22,709 nt of DNA from Clostridia bacterium (GTDB lineage Bacteria > Bacillota > Clostridia > Lachnospirales > WQUN01): NCBI GenBank assembly GCA_025997155.1, contig BNUF01000023.1:1-22709 (forward strand). The letters are read 5' to 3'. Below are positions 1-8,055 of this stretch, in pieces. Under the pieces are notes generated by a model. It was not told the origin of the DNA and did not search any database. It saw only the letters and a list, made by a program, of their open reading frames with translations. Both the position numbers and the translations under genes were made by a program. The number at the start of each line of letters is the position of its first letter. Position 1 is the first letter of the stretch.

Positions 1-1
1 T

Positions 2-712
2 TTCGGCGCGAAGGCGGCGGCGAGCTACCACCAGGCGAAACTGATTATCAAACTTATCAACAGCGTGGGCGACGTTATCAACAACGACAAGACTATCGGC
101 GGACGTATCAAAGTGTTGTTTATGGAAAACTACCGCGTGTCGCTTGCCGAGAAACTTATCCCCGCGGCGGACTTGAGCGAACAAATTTCAACCGCCAGCA
201 AAGAAGCGTCGGGTACGGGCAATATGAAATTTATGCTTAACGGCGCGCTTACTATCGGTACGCTTGACGGCGCGAACGTCGAGATTTTGGAAGAAGTCGG
301 GCAGGATAATATCTTCATATTCGGGCTTACCTCCGACCAAGTTATCAAATTGTATCAAACACGCGAGTACAACCCGTGGGACGTTTGCAATATGAACTCC
401 AATGTGAATATGGTTATGACGCAGCTTATCAACGGCACTTTCTCAAAGGGAAAAGCCGACTTGTTCCGCCCGATTTACGACAGCTTGCTTAACGGATACG
501 GCGCGAGCCGCCCCGATGAGTATTTTATTCTCAAGGATTTCGAGAGTTACTCCGACGCGCAGGCAAAAGTAAACAAGGCGTTCGGCAACAAGGACAAATG
601 GGCCAAGAGCGCTATACTCAACACGGCGATGAGCGGTAAATTCTCCAGCGACCGCACAATCCAAGAATACAGCGACGAAATTTGGAAACTTAAACCAGTT
701 ATCATTGGTTGA
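2..712 (+). CDS. glgP: Glycogen/alpha-glucan phosphorylase, C-terminal part (5' end outside window)
   Basis: This enzyme releases glucose 1-phosphate from glycogen or maltodextrin by phosphorolysis, using pyridoxal phosphate in the cytoplasm. The frame is already open at base 2 and gives 236 residues to TGA; the usual length is about 800, so this is roughly the last 30 percent. The family PLP signature EASGTGNMKFMLNGALTIG is intact, and the Lys in GNMKF is the residue that forms the Schiff base. The following TLDGANVEI and the earlier AKLIIKLIN are also typical of GT35 phosphorylases. A GTG at 65 could be mistaken for a start but lies inside conserved sequence. A strong terminator follows at once, so this is the last gene of its transcript. 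Family assignment is very secure; glycogen versus maltodextrin preference cannot be read from this part. Confidence 0.96.
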   Translation, partial: FGAKAAASYHQAKLIIKLINSVGDVINNDKTIGGRIKVLFMENYRVSLAEKLIPAADLSEQISTASKEASGTGNMKFMLNGALTIGTLDGANVEILEEVGQDNIFIFGLTSDQVIKLYQTREYNPWDVCNMNSNVNMVMTQLINGTFSKGKADLFRPIYDSLLNGYGASRPDEYFILKDFESYSDAQAKVNKAFGNKDKWAKSAILNTAMSGKFSSDRTIQEYSDEIWKLKPVIIG

Positions 713-719
713 TAAAACG

Positions 720-754
720 CAAACCGCCGATTCATAGTTCGGCGGTTTGTTTTA
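720..754 (+). terminator. Rho-independent terminator after glgP
   Basis: An 11-bp perfect stem (CAAACCGCCGA at 720-730 with TCGGCGGTTTG at 739-749) around an 8-nt loop, followed by TTTT, begins 7 nt after the glgP stop. It separates glgP from dapF. Confidence 0.9.
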
Positions 755-770
755 CATAAGGAGGTTGTAT

Positions 771-1586
771 ATGGAATTTTCAAAATATCAAGCTCTCGGC
801 AACGACTACATTGTGATTGACCCGTCTAAAAACGCTGTACGCCTAAGCGCGGAAAATATACGCGCTATTTGTCACAGGAATTTCGGCGTTGGTTCAGACG
901 GGATTTTATACGGTCCTTTCTTTGACGAAAAAGGTGGGATATCCCTTAAAATTTACAACCCGGACGGCGGAGAGGCGGAAAAAAGTGGGAACGGGATACG
1001 GATTTTCTCAAAATATCTGCACGACAAAAAGTATATAAAAGATTCTGGCGCGTTTGAACTTGACACCCTCGGCGGACGCGTGACGGTGAATATTTTGGAC
1101 GAAAACGCCAACCTTATTGAGGTAAATATGGGTAAAGTTACCTTCACCAGCGAAAAAAACGCCCCCCTCAAAGTCGGCGAAAACACCTACAACGTTACGT
1201 GCGTGTCTATCGGCAACCCGCATTGCGTTATTGTTTTTGACGAGATTTCAAAAAAACTCGCGGATACGCTGGGCGGCGCAATCGAAACGCACGAAATGTT
1301 TCCGAATCGCGTAAACGTTCAGTTTATGAAAATCCTTGACGACAGAACGATACAAATTGAGATTTGGGAACGCGGGGCGGGGTATACTCTCGCGTCGGGG
1401 TCAAGCAGCTGCGCGGCGGCGGCGGCGGCACACGCGCTGGGACACGTCGGGCGCGATATAACCGTGCGTATGGCGGGCGGCGAAATCTACGTGAAAATCA
1501 CCGACGACGGCATTGTTATGAAAGGGAACGTCTTCGCCGTGTATGACGGGCAATTTAACGCGGAACTTGTCAATCTTCTCAAATAA
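771..1586 (+). CDS. dapF: Diaminopimelate epimerase family protein with Ser in place of both catalytic Cys
   Basis: DapF interconverts LL- and meso-diaminopimelate for lysine and peptidoglycan synthesis, using two cysteines as acid/base pair. The 271 residues cover the whole two-lobe fold: N-terminal MEFSKYQALGNDYIVID, first active-site loop NPDGGEAEKSGNGIR (64-77), GNPHC with His151, and second loop ERGAGYTLASGSSSC (200-214). The Cys of the canonical CGNG loop is Ser72 here, and the Cys of canonical ACGSG is Ser209; substrate-contacting His151 and Glu200 are kept. The start is ATG 771, with AAGGAGG at 758-764; a longer frame from 747 would begin inside the terminator. The family is certain, but epimerase activity on diaminopimelate is doubtful. 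I recall similar Ser/Ser sequences annotated as DapF in other bacteria but know of no assay. No other lysine gene is adjacent. Confidence 0.88.
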   Translation: MEFSKYQALGNDYIVIDPSKNAVRLSAENIRAICHRNFGVGSDGILYGPFFDEKGGISLKIYNPDGGEAEKSGNGIRIFSKYLHDKKYIKDSGAFELDTLGGRVTVNILDENANLIEVNMGKVTFTSEKNAPLKVGENTYNVTCVSIGNPHCVIVFDEISKKLADTLGGAIETHEMFPNRVNVQFMKILDDRTIQIEIWERGAGYTLASGSSSCAAAAAAHALGHVGRDITVRMAGGEIYVKITDDGIVMKGNVFAVYDGQFNAELVNLLK

Positions 1587-1595
1587 TGCTATAAT
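1567..1595 (+). promoter_or_regulatory. Sigma-A promoter for scfA, inside the end of dapF
   Basis: TTGTCA (1567-1572), 17-bp spacer, TATAAT (1590-1595): 5/6 and 6/6 matches. The predicted start is near 1602, giving a very short leader before the SCIFF ribosome site at 1602-1608. The -35 box lies within the last codons of dapF. Confidence 0.6.
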
Positions 1596-1615
1596 GATGA
1601 CAGAGGTGAAATGTT

Positions 1616-1753
1616 ATGAAACACATACAAACAGTCGATGCAAAAAAATTACAAGATACGGTTGTAAACGGCGGTTGCGGAGAATGCAAAACTTCTTGTC
1701 AATCGGCTTGCAAAACTTCTTGTACGGTGGCAAACCAGCCCTGCGCAAAATAG
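1616..1753 (+). CDS. scfA: SCIFF peptide precursor (six cysteines in forty-five residues), ranthipeptide
   Basis: This is a 45-residue ribosomally made peptide, the substrate of the adjacent radical SAM maturase, which forms thioether cross-links in this family. It starts with MKHIQTVDAKKLQDTVV (leader-like) and has six Cys at 21, 24, 28, 32, 36 and 43 in the family pattern CGECKTSCQSACKTSCTVAN. In the Clostridium thermocellum homologue (CteA) a Cys32-Thr37 thioether has been reported; the same positions are Cys and Thr here. The start ATG 1616 has AGAGGTG at 1602-1608; the ATG at 1611 is followed by a stop two codons later. It has its own promoter and is followed by a terminator hairpin, so the peptide should be made in excess over the maturase. 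The role of SCIFF in the cell is not established. Confidence 0.95.
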   Translation: MKHIQTVDAKKLQDTVVNGGCGECKTSCQSACKTSCTVANQPCAK

Positions 1754-1757
1754 TATT

Positions 1758-1785
1758 AGCCCCCGCAATTTCGCGGGGCTTTTTA
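1758..1785 (+). terminator. Intrinsic terminator/attenuator between scfA and scfB
   Basis: CCCCGC and GCGGGG pair around AATTTC, extended by AG/CT past one bulged C and followed by TTTTT. It ends about 14 nt before scfB. Partial read-through would give much precursor and little maturase. Confidence 0.75.
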
Positions 1786-1798
1786 AGGACGATACAAA

Positions 1799-3091
1799 AT
1801 GATACATAAATTTGAAATTTCTGGGAAGTTTTTTGTGCTTGATATAAATAGCAGCAGCGTACATATAGTCGATAAACTTGTGTATGACGTTTTGGATTTT
1901 TACCCCTTTGAGGAAATACCAGAGGAACTTTCGAGCAAGGAAAATATCGCGGAAGTTGTGGAAGAACTGGCGGAACTTACGGCACAAAAAACTTTGTTCA
2001 CAACGGATATTTACGAAAACATACCCCAAAGAGACATCGGCAAGCCGATTATAAAGGCGCTTTGCTTGCATTTGGCACACGATTGCAATTTGCGCTGCGC
2101 GTACTGTTTCGCCGATGAAGGGAAATTCGGCGGCAAAACAGGGCTTATGCCAAAAGAGGTCGCCCATAGGGCGATTGATTTTGTCGCGCAAAATTCGGCG
2201 GGACGGCAAAATTTGGAAATTGATTTTTTCGGCGGAGAACCGTTGCTTAATTTCGATGTACTAAAAGATACGGTTGACTACGCCCGCAATCTCCAATCAG
2301 GGAAAAATTTCCATTTTACTCTTACGACTAACGGGCTGTTACTTGACGCACAAAAAAATCAATACATAAACGAGAATATGGACAACGTGGTTTTGAGCCT
2401 TGACGGGCGGCGTTCTGTCAACGATAAAATGCGTAAGACGCCAAGCGGCGCGGGGTCGCACGACTTAATCCTGCCTAAATTCCTTGAGTTGATAAAAAAC
2501 CGTGACAAGGATTATTATGTGCGGGGGACGTATACGCGAGAAAATATAGATTTTTCCCAAGATGTGCTGCATTTGTATAAATCTGGGTTTAAGCATATAT
2601 CCGTTGAGCCTGTTGTTTGCACGGGCGATTTGTCGTTTCGCGATGAGGATTTGCCGAAATTGTACGACGAGTATGAAAAATTGCTGGACATTGTACGCGA
2701 AAATGAAATTGACTTTTTCCATTTTAATATAGATTTAAGCGGCGGACCTTGTGTGTATAAACGGCTGGCGGGGTGCGGCGCGGGGACGCAATATCTGGCG
2801 GTGACTCCTAATGGGGATTTCTACCCCTGCCACCAATTAGTCGGCAACAAAAAATATCTGTTAGGCAATGTTTTTGAGGGGATAACCTCCCCTTGCGGCG
2901 AACTTCACGATTTGAACGTGTACTCAAAGGAAATATGCAAAAATTGCTGGGCGAAGTTTTTTTGCGGAGGCGGTTGCGTTGCGAACGCGCTAAATTTGAA
3001 CGGCGATATCTACAAACCTTATGAAATCGGCTGTGAATTGCAAAAAAAACGGATAGAATGTGCGCTTGCCCACTATTGCCGATTGATTTGA
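1799..3091 (+). CDS. scfB: SCIFF radical SAM maturase (thioether-forming, SPASM domain)
   Basis: The enzyme cleaves S-adenosylmethionine and links Cys sulfur to a non-alpha carbon of the SCIFF peptide. Of its 430 residues, about 1-85 form a leader-binding, RRE-like region. The radical SAM motif is Cys96-x3-Cys100-x2-Cys103 (HDCNLRCAYC), followed by FFGGEPLL (143-150) and TTNGL. The C-terminal SPASM/auxiliary-cluster part has Cys at 318, 326, 344, 380, 383, 389, 393 and 412, including CKNCWAKFFCGGGC. Length and order match CteB-type maturases of Clostridia. The start ATG 1799 has a modest AAGGA site at 1785-1789. The 3' end overlaps the convergent Hsp70-like gene by 19 bp. The enzyme is oxygen sensitive, which fits an anaerobe. 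Family assignment is secure because the cognate precursor sits just upstream. Confidence 0.95.
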   Translation: MIHKFEISGKFFVLDINSSSVHIVDKLVYDVLDFYPFEEIPEELSSKENIAEVVEELAELTAQKTLFTTDIYENIPQRDIGKPIIKALCLHLAHDCNLRCAYCFADEGKFGGKTGLMPKEVAHRAIDFVAQNSAGRQNLEIDFFGGEPLLNFDVLKDTVDYARNLQSGKNFHFTLTTNGLLLDAQKNQYINENMDNVVLSLDGRRSVNDKMRKTPSGAGSHDLILPKFLELIKNRDKDYYVRGTYTRENIDFSQDVLHLYKSGFKHISVEPVVCTGDLSFRDEDLPKLYDEYEKLLDIVRENEIDFFHFNIDLSGGPCVYKRLAGCGAGTQYLAVTPNGDFYPCHQLVGNKKYLLGNVFEGITSPCGELHDLNVYSKEICKNCWAKFFCGGGCVANALNLNGDIYKPYEIGCELQKKRIECALAHYCRLI

Positions 3092-4620
3092 AAATTTTGC
3101 GCGTAACTTGATTTTTTGAAGATTGAGCCGAAGCCGTCGTCGCGCACGGTTATGTTCATTTTTTCGCAATTATCGAATTTGAGGGAAACGGCAAGGCGGA
3201 GCGTGCCTTTTGGGCGTTTCGGCAAGTTCTCAAGTTTCAGCGTTATTTCGCGGGAGATTTCGCCCTTTTCGTCGCGCCGAAAAAATTCGAGGTCATAACT
3301 GTTGTTTTCGATATTTTCGCATAGTATGAATAATTTGGTAAAGGTTGACTGCCACCAAAAGGAACTCCGTTCAACAATCGGGGTAAATCGTTCCTGTCCG
3401 TCCTTAAAAACTTTGAACCCGAAGTCGTAAGGTAGTTTTAGTTTGTCATAAATTGTCAGTTTGTCGGTTTTGAACGCGTCAAGTTTGTTCGCCGCGATGA
3501 TTGACGCACCTTCGGCAATCGCGCATTTGACGTTCTTGTAGATAAGCACCTCGCTATTCGGAAAAAAGGCGCGGACGGCGGATTTTGCCCAAACCATACC
3601 GAATCCGCCGCCTGTGCAAACGACGGTATTTATCATATCGGGCGACAACTTCTTTGACGTATCGTACAAATTTTTTTCGAACAATTTTTCCAAAAAGTCG
3701 CGGAACATAGCCGCGTAGGGGGCGGTAAGGTTATCGACCGTTTCTTTTGTGATACTCGACTGAAAGGGCGGGTACGCGAAAGTAAAGTATAATTTGATAG
3801 CTTTCGTGAGTGGCTTTTGGAACAGCAAATCTTTGTGTTGGTATGTAAACGAGGAAATTTGTTCTTTGACTTGTTTGGAAATTTTTGGGGATTTCGTTTG
3901 CGCCATATAGATACTTGTGAAAAGGTTTGTGACGGCGTTTTCCACGCGTGAAACGCTGATTTCCGCGCTATTGAGGTATGACAGATTCTTTATTTGCGTA
4001 TCGTTTAGATCATAAATCCCGCCGCGCAAACCACGCCCACCAAAATCAAGGAGCAGCACAGTTTCCTTTTTCTTATAGGGCTTGTTAAAAAAATACTTAT
4101 TGAATATGCAAATGTTTTCGGGGACAAATTCAATAAGTTCCTTTTCAAACCCAGCAAAAACGAACGCTTTCCGAAGTTCCTCCTGCGTCTCTTGGGGCAT
4201 AAAATCAGGAATCGCGGCGACAATCCCAACAACCTCCGCTTTTGGGTTAATCCCCTTGCAATTGCCAATCAGTTCTTTCAAAAAAATACCGAGAACGTTC
4301 GCCGCGTTCACCATTTTTTTGTCAATCTCGATTAGCTGCCCCAAATTCGCCAAAAGCCCCGTGAGCGTTATGTCGCCCGAAAGCCCGCGGTTGAGGAGCG
4401 CGTACTCCCCGAAAACCCATTCCTTTGTCGTCGGGATATACTGCATAACCGTAGGCGCGGCGGGTTTTCCGTATCCGCCGCTTATGTCGATGATTTCGGG
4501 GGCGTTTCGGAGCAAGTCGAAGTACGCAAGCGCGGAACTCGAGTTGCCGAGGTCGATTCCCAGTATGAAACTGCCTTCGCTTGGTTTATTTTCCTGTATT
4601 TTGAATTTTTTCCAATTCAT
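3073..4620 (-). CDS. Degenerate Hsp70-like ATPase-fold protein (last gene of the chaperone operon)
   Basis: A 515-residue protein of the Hsp70/actin ATPase superfamily. Phosphate-1 motif LGIDLGNSSSALAYFD is at 20-35, phosphate-2 motif LLDFGGRGLRGGIYD at 190-204, and adenosine motif VVCTGGGFGMVWA at 333-345. The C-terminal 110 residues look like an Hsp70 substrate-binding beta domain (LPKRPKGTLRLAVSLKFD). Compared with DnaK, DxGGGT has become DFGGRG, and the EPxAAA interlobe segment has become ENICIFN (168-174), so ATP turnover or interlobe coupling may be altered or lost. It has no helical lid. The start ATG 4620 follows GAGG about 10 nt upstream, inside the end of the previous gene, which implies translational coupling. 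Superfamily is clear; a specific function is unknown. It may partner or regulate the intact Hsp70 two genes upstream. Confidence 0.8.
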   Translation of the reverse strand: MNWKKFKIQENKPSEGSFILGIDLGNSSSALAYFDLLRNAPEIIDISGGYGKPAAPTVMQYIPTTKEWVFGEYALLNRGLSGDITLTGLLANLGQLIEIDKKMVNAANVLGIFLKELIGNCKGINPKAEVVGIVAAIPDFMPQETQEELRKAFVFAGFEKELIEFVPENICIFNKYFFNKPYKKKETVLLLDFGGRGLRGGIYDLNDTQIKNLSYLNSAEISVSRVENAVTNLFTSIYMAQTKSPKISKQVKEQISSFTYQHKDLLFQKPLTKAIKLYFTFAYPPFQSSITKETVDNLTAPYAAMFRDFLEKLFEKNLYDTSKKLSPDMINTVVCTGGGFGMVWAKSAVRAFFPNSEVLIYKNVKCAIAEGASIIAANKLDAFKTDKLTIYDKLKLPYDFGFKVFKDGQERFTPIVERSSFWWQSTFTKLFILCENIENNSYDLEFFRRDEKGEISREITLKLENLPKRPKGTLRLAVSLKFDNCEKMNITVRDDGFGSIFKKSSYAQNFQINRQ

Positions 4621-4626
4621 ACCTTT

Positions 4627-6351
4627 TTACCTCGCCGCGATTACGTTCGCCCGCATAACCACGACGTTCTCGTGTTTGTACCCGCTGTTCATAAGTTTTA
4701 TAACCTCGCCCTTTTTGAAATCGGGGCTTTTTTCCGCCATAATCACCTCGTGTTCGCGTCCGTTGAACGCGGTGTGGGGGGCGGGAGCGATTATGCTGAA
4801 ATTGTTATCACGCAAAACGGACTTTATGTCCTCCATAGTTTGGTCGCAAATTTCGACGAATTGCAACACAAGGTAATCGGCACTGTCTCGGAGTTTGGAC
4901 ACACTATAAGTCATTATCTCCTCATAGGTGGAGATTTCAAACAATACGTAGTCTTTTTGGTATTCTATAAAGCGTTTTTTCGCGAGTTCGATAACGGAGT
5001 TGTGCTGTTTTTTGCGTTTCTCAACGAAACTTTGGTAAAAAGGCATTGCAAGAATTATCTCGTCGGTGTCGCCGCCCGCGTTCGCCCGCGCCAGCCAGTC
5101 GGCAAAACTCTCCGCCAAAAGAGAGTCAAGCTCCTTGTCGGACAAATTAGAAACCAGAGGCGCGTTAGGATTCGGCGCGATAAGTTCTGTCGCGGAATCG
5201 GCGAACAAATTCCGATTCTCTCGCAAACAGTCGATTTTGATACGAATAGTATCGTAAACCCCGTGGATTATATCAAAATTGCCGCACTCCGACAAGTCGT
5301 GCTCCTCGAAAAATTTCGTAATGGCGGAAAACGCCGTTTTCAGTTCCTCCGTCATATTTTCGGCGGAGATTATCTGTTTCTTAATGAAGTAAATGATATG
5401 CCCCAAACCGTTTGTCGCCATTTCGCCGATAATCTTTTTCTTGAACGCGAGTTCAAAGGCGCTTTTGAGCTCGGCGAAAGAAGTCTCCGCGCCGCCGTTG
5501 CCTTGAAATTCTTCTTTTGAGATAAGAGATTTTACAAAAAATGTAAAATCCTCGTAGGAGAGGGCGTTTATCTGAAATTCCTGTGCGTTCTCCCGATAAG
5601 AGTTCTCAAAGTATTCGGACGTGTCGGCGATAAATTTCCCCGTATGCTGGTATGTTTCGCGGAACAAGGTGAGTACGCCGAAAACGCTGCCGTCATTGTC
5701 GGCGTGGGCGTTTTCGATTTCAAAAATTTGTTTCTTGATAATTATAGAAAGTTCGTTGTACTCGTTTTTGATAAAGTCGAAATATATCCCGATTTGGCGG
5801 TTTTTGTCCATATTGTCGAGTGCAAGCACGCTGTGTTTATAGTTGCTGATATATAATTCGTACAATTTTTTTGAAAACTCTTGTGTAAGAGAAACGGACG
5901 CGCCGTCTATGATTACGGGGTTTTGCGTCCCTCGGCAAAGCGCGTCCATTTGAAACTCGAAAAAAATCTTATTGTCTGCCTGAATTTTATTCCGTTCCTC
6001 AAGAATCGGGTTAGACGAAAAATCGCAAAGTTCGTCAAAGTAGATAAGACGTGATTTCAAAATGAGGATAACCCCGCCCAAAACGTCGCGTACCGATGCC
6101 GCGTTCTCGGGAAGGGGCATTGTCTCAAACTCTTCGATAATGTTTTTGTATCTATCCATAAGGAACGAATAGTATTCATAAATCTTGTCGTCCACGACGC
6201 ATAACTTTGAGTTCGCCAAAGACGCGTACAAAAGGTTTGACGACAACCCTTGTTTAAGCACTATAAAAAGCCGCGAAAAAACGGTGTCCTTGTGGTTATT
6301 AAAAACTTGGGCAAAGTTTTTATATTGAGACGACAATTCTTGGCTAGTCAT
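4627..6351 (-). CDS. Large helical protein with C-terminal GrpE-like beta domain
   Basis: A 574-residue protein, predicted mostly alpha-helical for about 500 residues with no motif I recognise. The last 60 residues (about 515-574) read like the GrpE beta domain that contacts Hsp70: HEVIMAEKSPDF, then GEVIKLMNSGYKHEN and VVVMRANVIAA. These align with GrpE-type HEALM..., GTVVEVLQKGYKL... and RVLRPAMVKVA. GrpE is the nucleotide-exchange factor of DnaK and is normally about 190 residues, so this is a threefold enlarged variant. The start ATG 6351 has AAGGGG and a 6-nt spacer. A longer frame to 6381 would overlap the upstream Hsp70 gene and has no ribosome site. It lies between two Hsp70 genes, which supports an exchange-factor or adaptor role. 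The GrpE call is by eye. Confidence 0.7.
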   Translation of the reverse strand: MTSQELSSQYKNFAQVFNNHKDTVFSRLFIVLKQGLSSNLLYASLANSKLCVVDDKIYEYYSFLMDRYKNIIEEFETMPLPENAASVRDVLGGVILILKSRLIYFDELCDFSSNPILEERNKIQADNKIFFEFQMDALCRGTQNPVIIDGASVSLTQEFSKKLYELYISNYKHSVLALDNMDKNRQIGIYFDFIKNEYNELSIIIKKQIFEIENAHADNDGSVFGVLTLFRETYQHTGKFIADTSEYFENSYRENAQEFQINALSYEDFTFFVKSLISKEEFQGNGGAETSFAELKSAFELAFKKKIIGEMATNGLGHIIYFIKKQIISAENMTEELKTAFSAITKFFEEHDLSECGNFDIIHGVYDTIRIKIDCLRENRNLFADSATELIAPNPNAPLVSNLSDKELDSLLAESFADWLARANAGGDTDEIILAMPFYQSFVEKRKKQHNSVIELAKKRFIEYQKDYVLFEISTYEEIMTYSVSKLRDSADYLVLQFVEICDQTMEDIKSVLRDNNFSIIAPAPHTAFNGREHEVIMAEKSPDFKKGEVIKLMNSGYKHENVVVMRANVIAAR

Positions 6352-6361
6352 AGTATTCCCC

Positions 6362-8041
6362 TTAGTTGTACAGTTCGTCAACGGCTAGTTCCGTCGTAAG
6401 CCCGTCAACGCTCGTACTTTTTGCACTCACGTGAAGCATATTATCCTGCCCTATGTTGAAAACGACTTTGACTTTCTCGTGTCCGCGCGCGGCGGCGGGA
6501 ATCCCGCGAAGTGAGGTGCCCGCGAGGCGTTTCATACCCTCTTGGTTCACCGTCTGGTTTTTCTCCCCGAATTTCGGGGCGGTGCTTTCGTAAACGACAA
6601 TAGCCATACTCGTGAGCTGGTCAAAATTTGTCGCCAAAAGTTCCGACGCCTCGATGGTCAAGCCGTCTTTGGGGATATCCACGCCCGCGCCGACGATTTC
6701 CATAAACCGCCGCCCCGCGATTTCGAGTCCAAGTGGGTGTATCGTGCGTTCCTGTACAATCGGCGCGCCGACTGTCGGCATCATAATCATATTGCAATAA
6801 TACGCCGCTCCTTGTGAAATGCTAAGGGCGGGGCTGATTTTCGACTTGAACGGCTCTTTGCCAAATTTTTCCTTTATCTTGTCGACGATTATATTTATAG
6901 ACGAACTGCCGCCCACAAGAAAAATTTCGTCAATGTCAGACGCGGAAAGCCCGCCCGCCGAAAGGCACGAATCCACGCAATCAACGGTACGATTTACCAA
7001 ATCTTCCAGACTTTTGTCGAGAAACTTTTCAAAGATGTCGGGATTGTCGTTGAACTGGTTCACGCGCTTGTGGCTTATAAAATCCTCGCGGGTGATTTCC
7101 ATATTTATGTTGACGATTTTCGGTTCCTGAATGAGGGGGGCGAGGGTGATTTTGGTGGTTTTTGCCTGTGAAAGGCGTTCTTTCGCTTGGGTCGCCGCCT
7201 GAATCATACGCACAATCGCAACCTTTTTTTGGCGTTTTGAAACGCCGTCGTCCGCGTTTTCGTCAAAGAGGTCTATCTGGCAGTTCGTAAGTTTTTTGAA
7301 CTCTTCGTATATCATATCCATAATCAGTTTGTCAATGTCGTTGCCGCCCAAATTGTTATCGCCGTAGGTCGAAATAATCGAAATCACAGGCTCGTTCCCG
7401 TCAGAGGTTTTTACCTCAAGGATACAAGCGTCAAACGTGCCGCCGCCGAAGTCGTAGACAAGCACTTTTTTGTCGGAAGTTTCCGTCACGGCGTAACTGA
7501 TTGCCGCCGCCGCGGGCTCAAGCCGCAAAAACACGCTTTCCTCGTCAAACCCCGCCGCAATCGCCGCCTCTTTCGTCATCTTCTTTTGTTTATCCGTCGA
7601 GTTCGCGGGGACGGTGATTACGCAGCCCGAAAATTCGCCCGAAATGTCAAGTTCTTCCTGTGCGTATTCGTCCGCCTTTTGTTTAAGATAGCCGATGATT
7701 TCGCCCGCGATTTCTGTCGGGGAAAGCGTGTACTCTTTATCCTCGACATTAACCCTGATTACCTCGTCCGTACCCAAAAGCCGCTTAATCGACAAAACCG
7801 TGCTGTCGGGGTAGATTATCGCCGCTTCCTTAGCCTGAACCCCAAAAATCCTCGACAACTTCTCGGGATTCTCCGTGTCCGTTTCAAACTGTACCGCCGT
7901 CGGAAATATATTGCTCCCGTCAATCGGAATCGTTTGCGCGTCGCCGTCCGCGAAGTTGAAGACGCTGACGACGGAGTTCGTCGTTCCGAAGTCGATTCCC
8001 AAAAAGAGCCCTCTTGCCATATCCAGTCCCAGTGTACCCAT
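6362..8041 (-). CDS. DnaK-like Hsp70 chaperone without C-terminal lid
   Basis: A 559-residue ATP-driven chaperone of the Hsp70 family. Phosphate-1 motif LGIDFGTTNSVVSVF is at 14-28, VITVPANSTDKQKK at 141-154, EPAAAA at 175-180, phosphate-2 VYDFGGGTFD at 195-204, and adenosine motif FLVGGSSSINI at 374-384; all nucleotide-binding parts are intact. About 425-559 form a substrate-binding beta domain (LRGIPAAARGHEKVKVVFNI). The protein stops there and lacks the helical lid and the acidic EEVD-like tail of a 610-640-residue DnaK. The start ATG 8041 has GGAGAG and a 6-nt spacer; the frame continues upstream to 8308 but only over the preceding gene. Its operon lacks dnaJ, grpE of normal size and hrcA, so it is probably a paralogue of the housekeeping dnaK rather than dnaK itself. 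Confidence 0.92.
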   Translation of the reverse strand: MGTLGLDMARGLFLGIDFGTTNSVVSVFNFADGDAQTIPIDGSNIFPTAVQFETDTENPEKLSRIFGVQAKEAAIIYPDSTVLSIKRLLGTDEVIRVNVEDKEYTLSPTEIAGEIIGYLKQKADEYAQEELDISGEFSGCVITVPANSTDKQKKMTKEAAIAAGFDEESVFLRLEPAAAAISYAVTETSDKKVLVYDFGGGTFDACILEVKTSDGNEPVISIISTYGDNNLGGNDIDKLIMDMIYEEFKKLTNCQIDLFDENADDGVSKRQKKVAIVRMIQAATQAKERLSQAKTTKITLAPLIQEPKIVNINMEITREDFISHKRVNQFNDNPDIFEKFLDKSLEDLVNRTVDCVDSCLSAGGLSASDIDEIFLVGGSSSINIIVDKIKEKFGKEPFKSKISPALSISQGAAYYCNMIMMPTVGAPIVQERTIHPLGLEIAGRRFMEIVGAGVDIPKDGLTIEASELLATNFDQLTSMAIVVYESTAPKFGEKNQTVNQEGMKRLAGTSLRGIPAAARGHEKVKVVFNIGQDNMLHVSAKSTSVDGLTTELAVDELYN

Positions 8042-8055
8042 TGTATTCTCTCCTT

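Noticed and set aside
747..770. Longer start for dapF at 747
   Set aside because: It lies in the terminator arm, and AAGGAGG at 758-764 points to ATG 771, where family similarity also begins.
4082..5520. Long plus-strand frames (264 and 282 codons) opposite the Hsp70 and GrpE-like genes
   Set aside because: They are antisense shadows of well-supported genes, without ribosome sites or recognisable domains.
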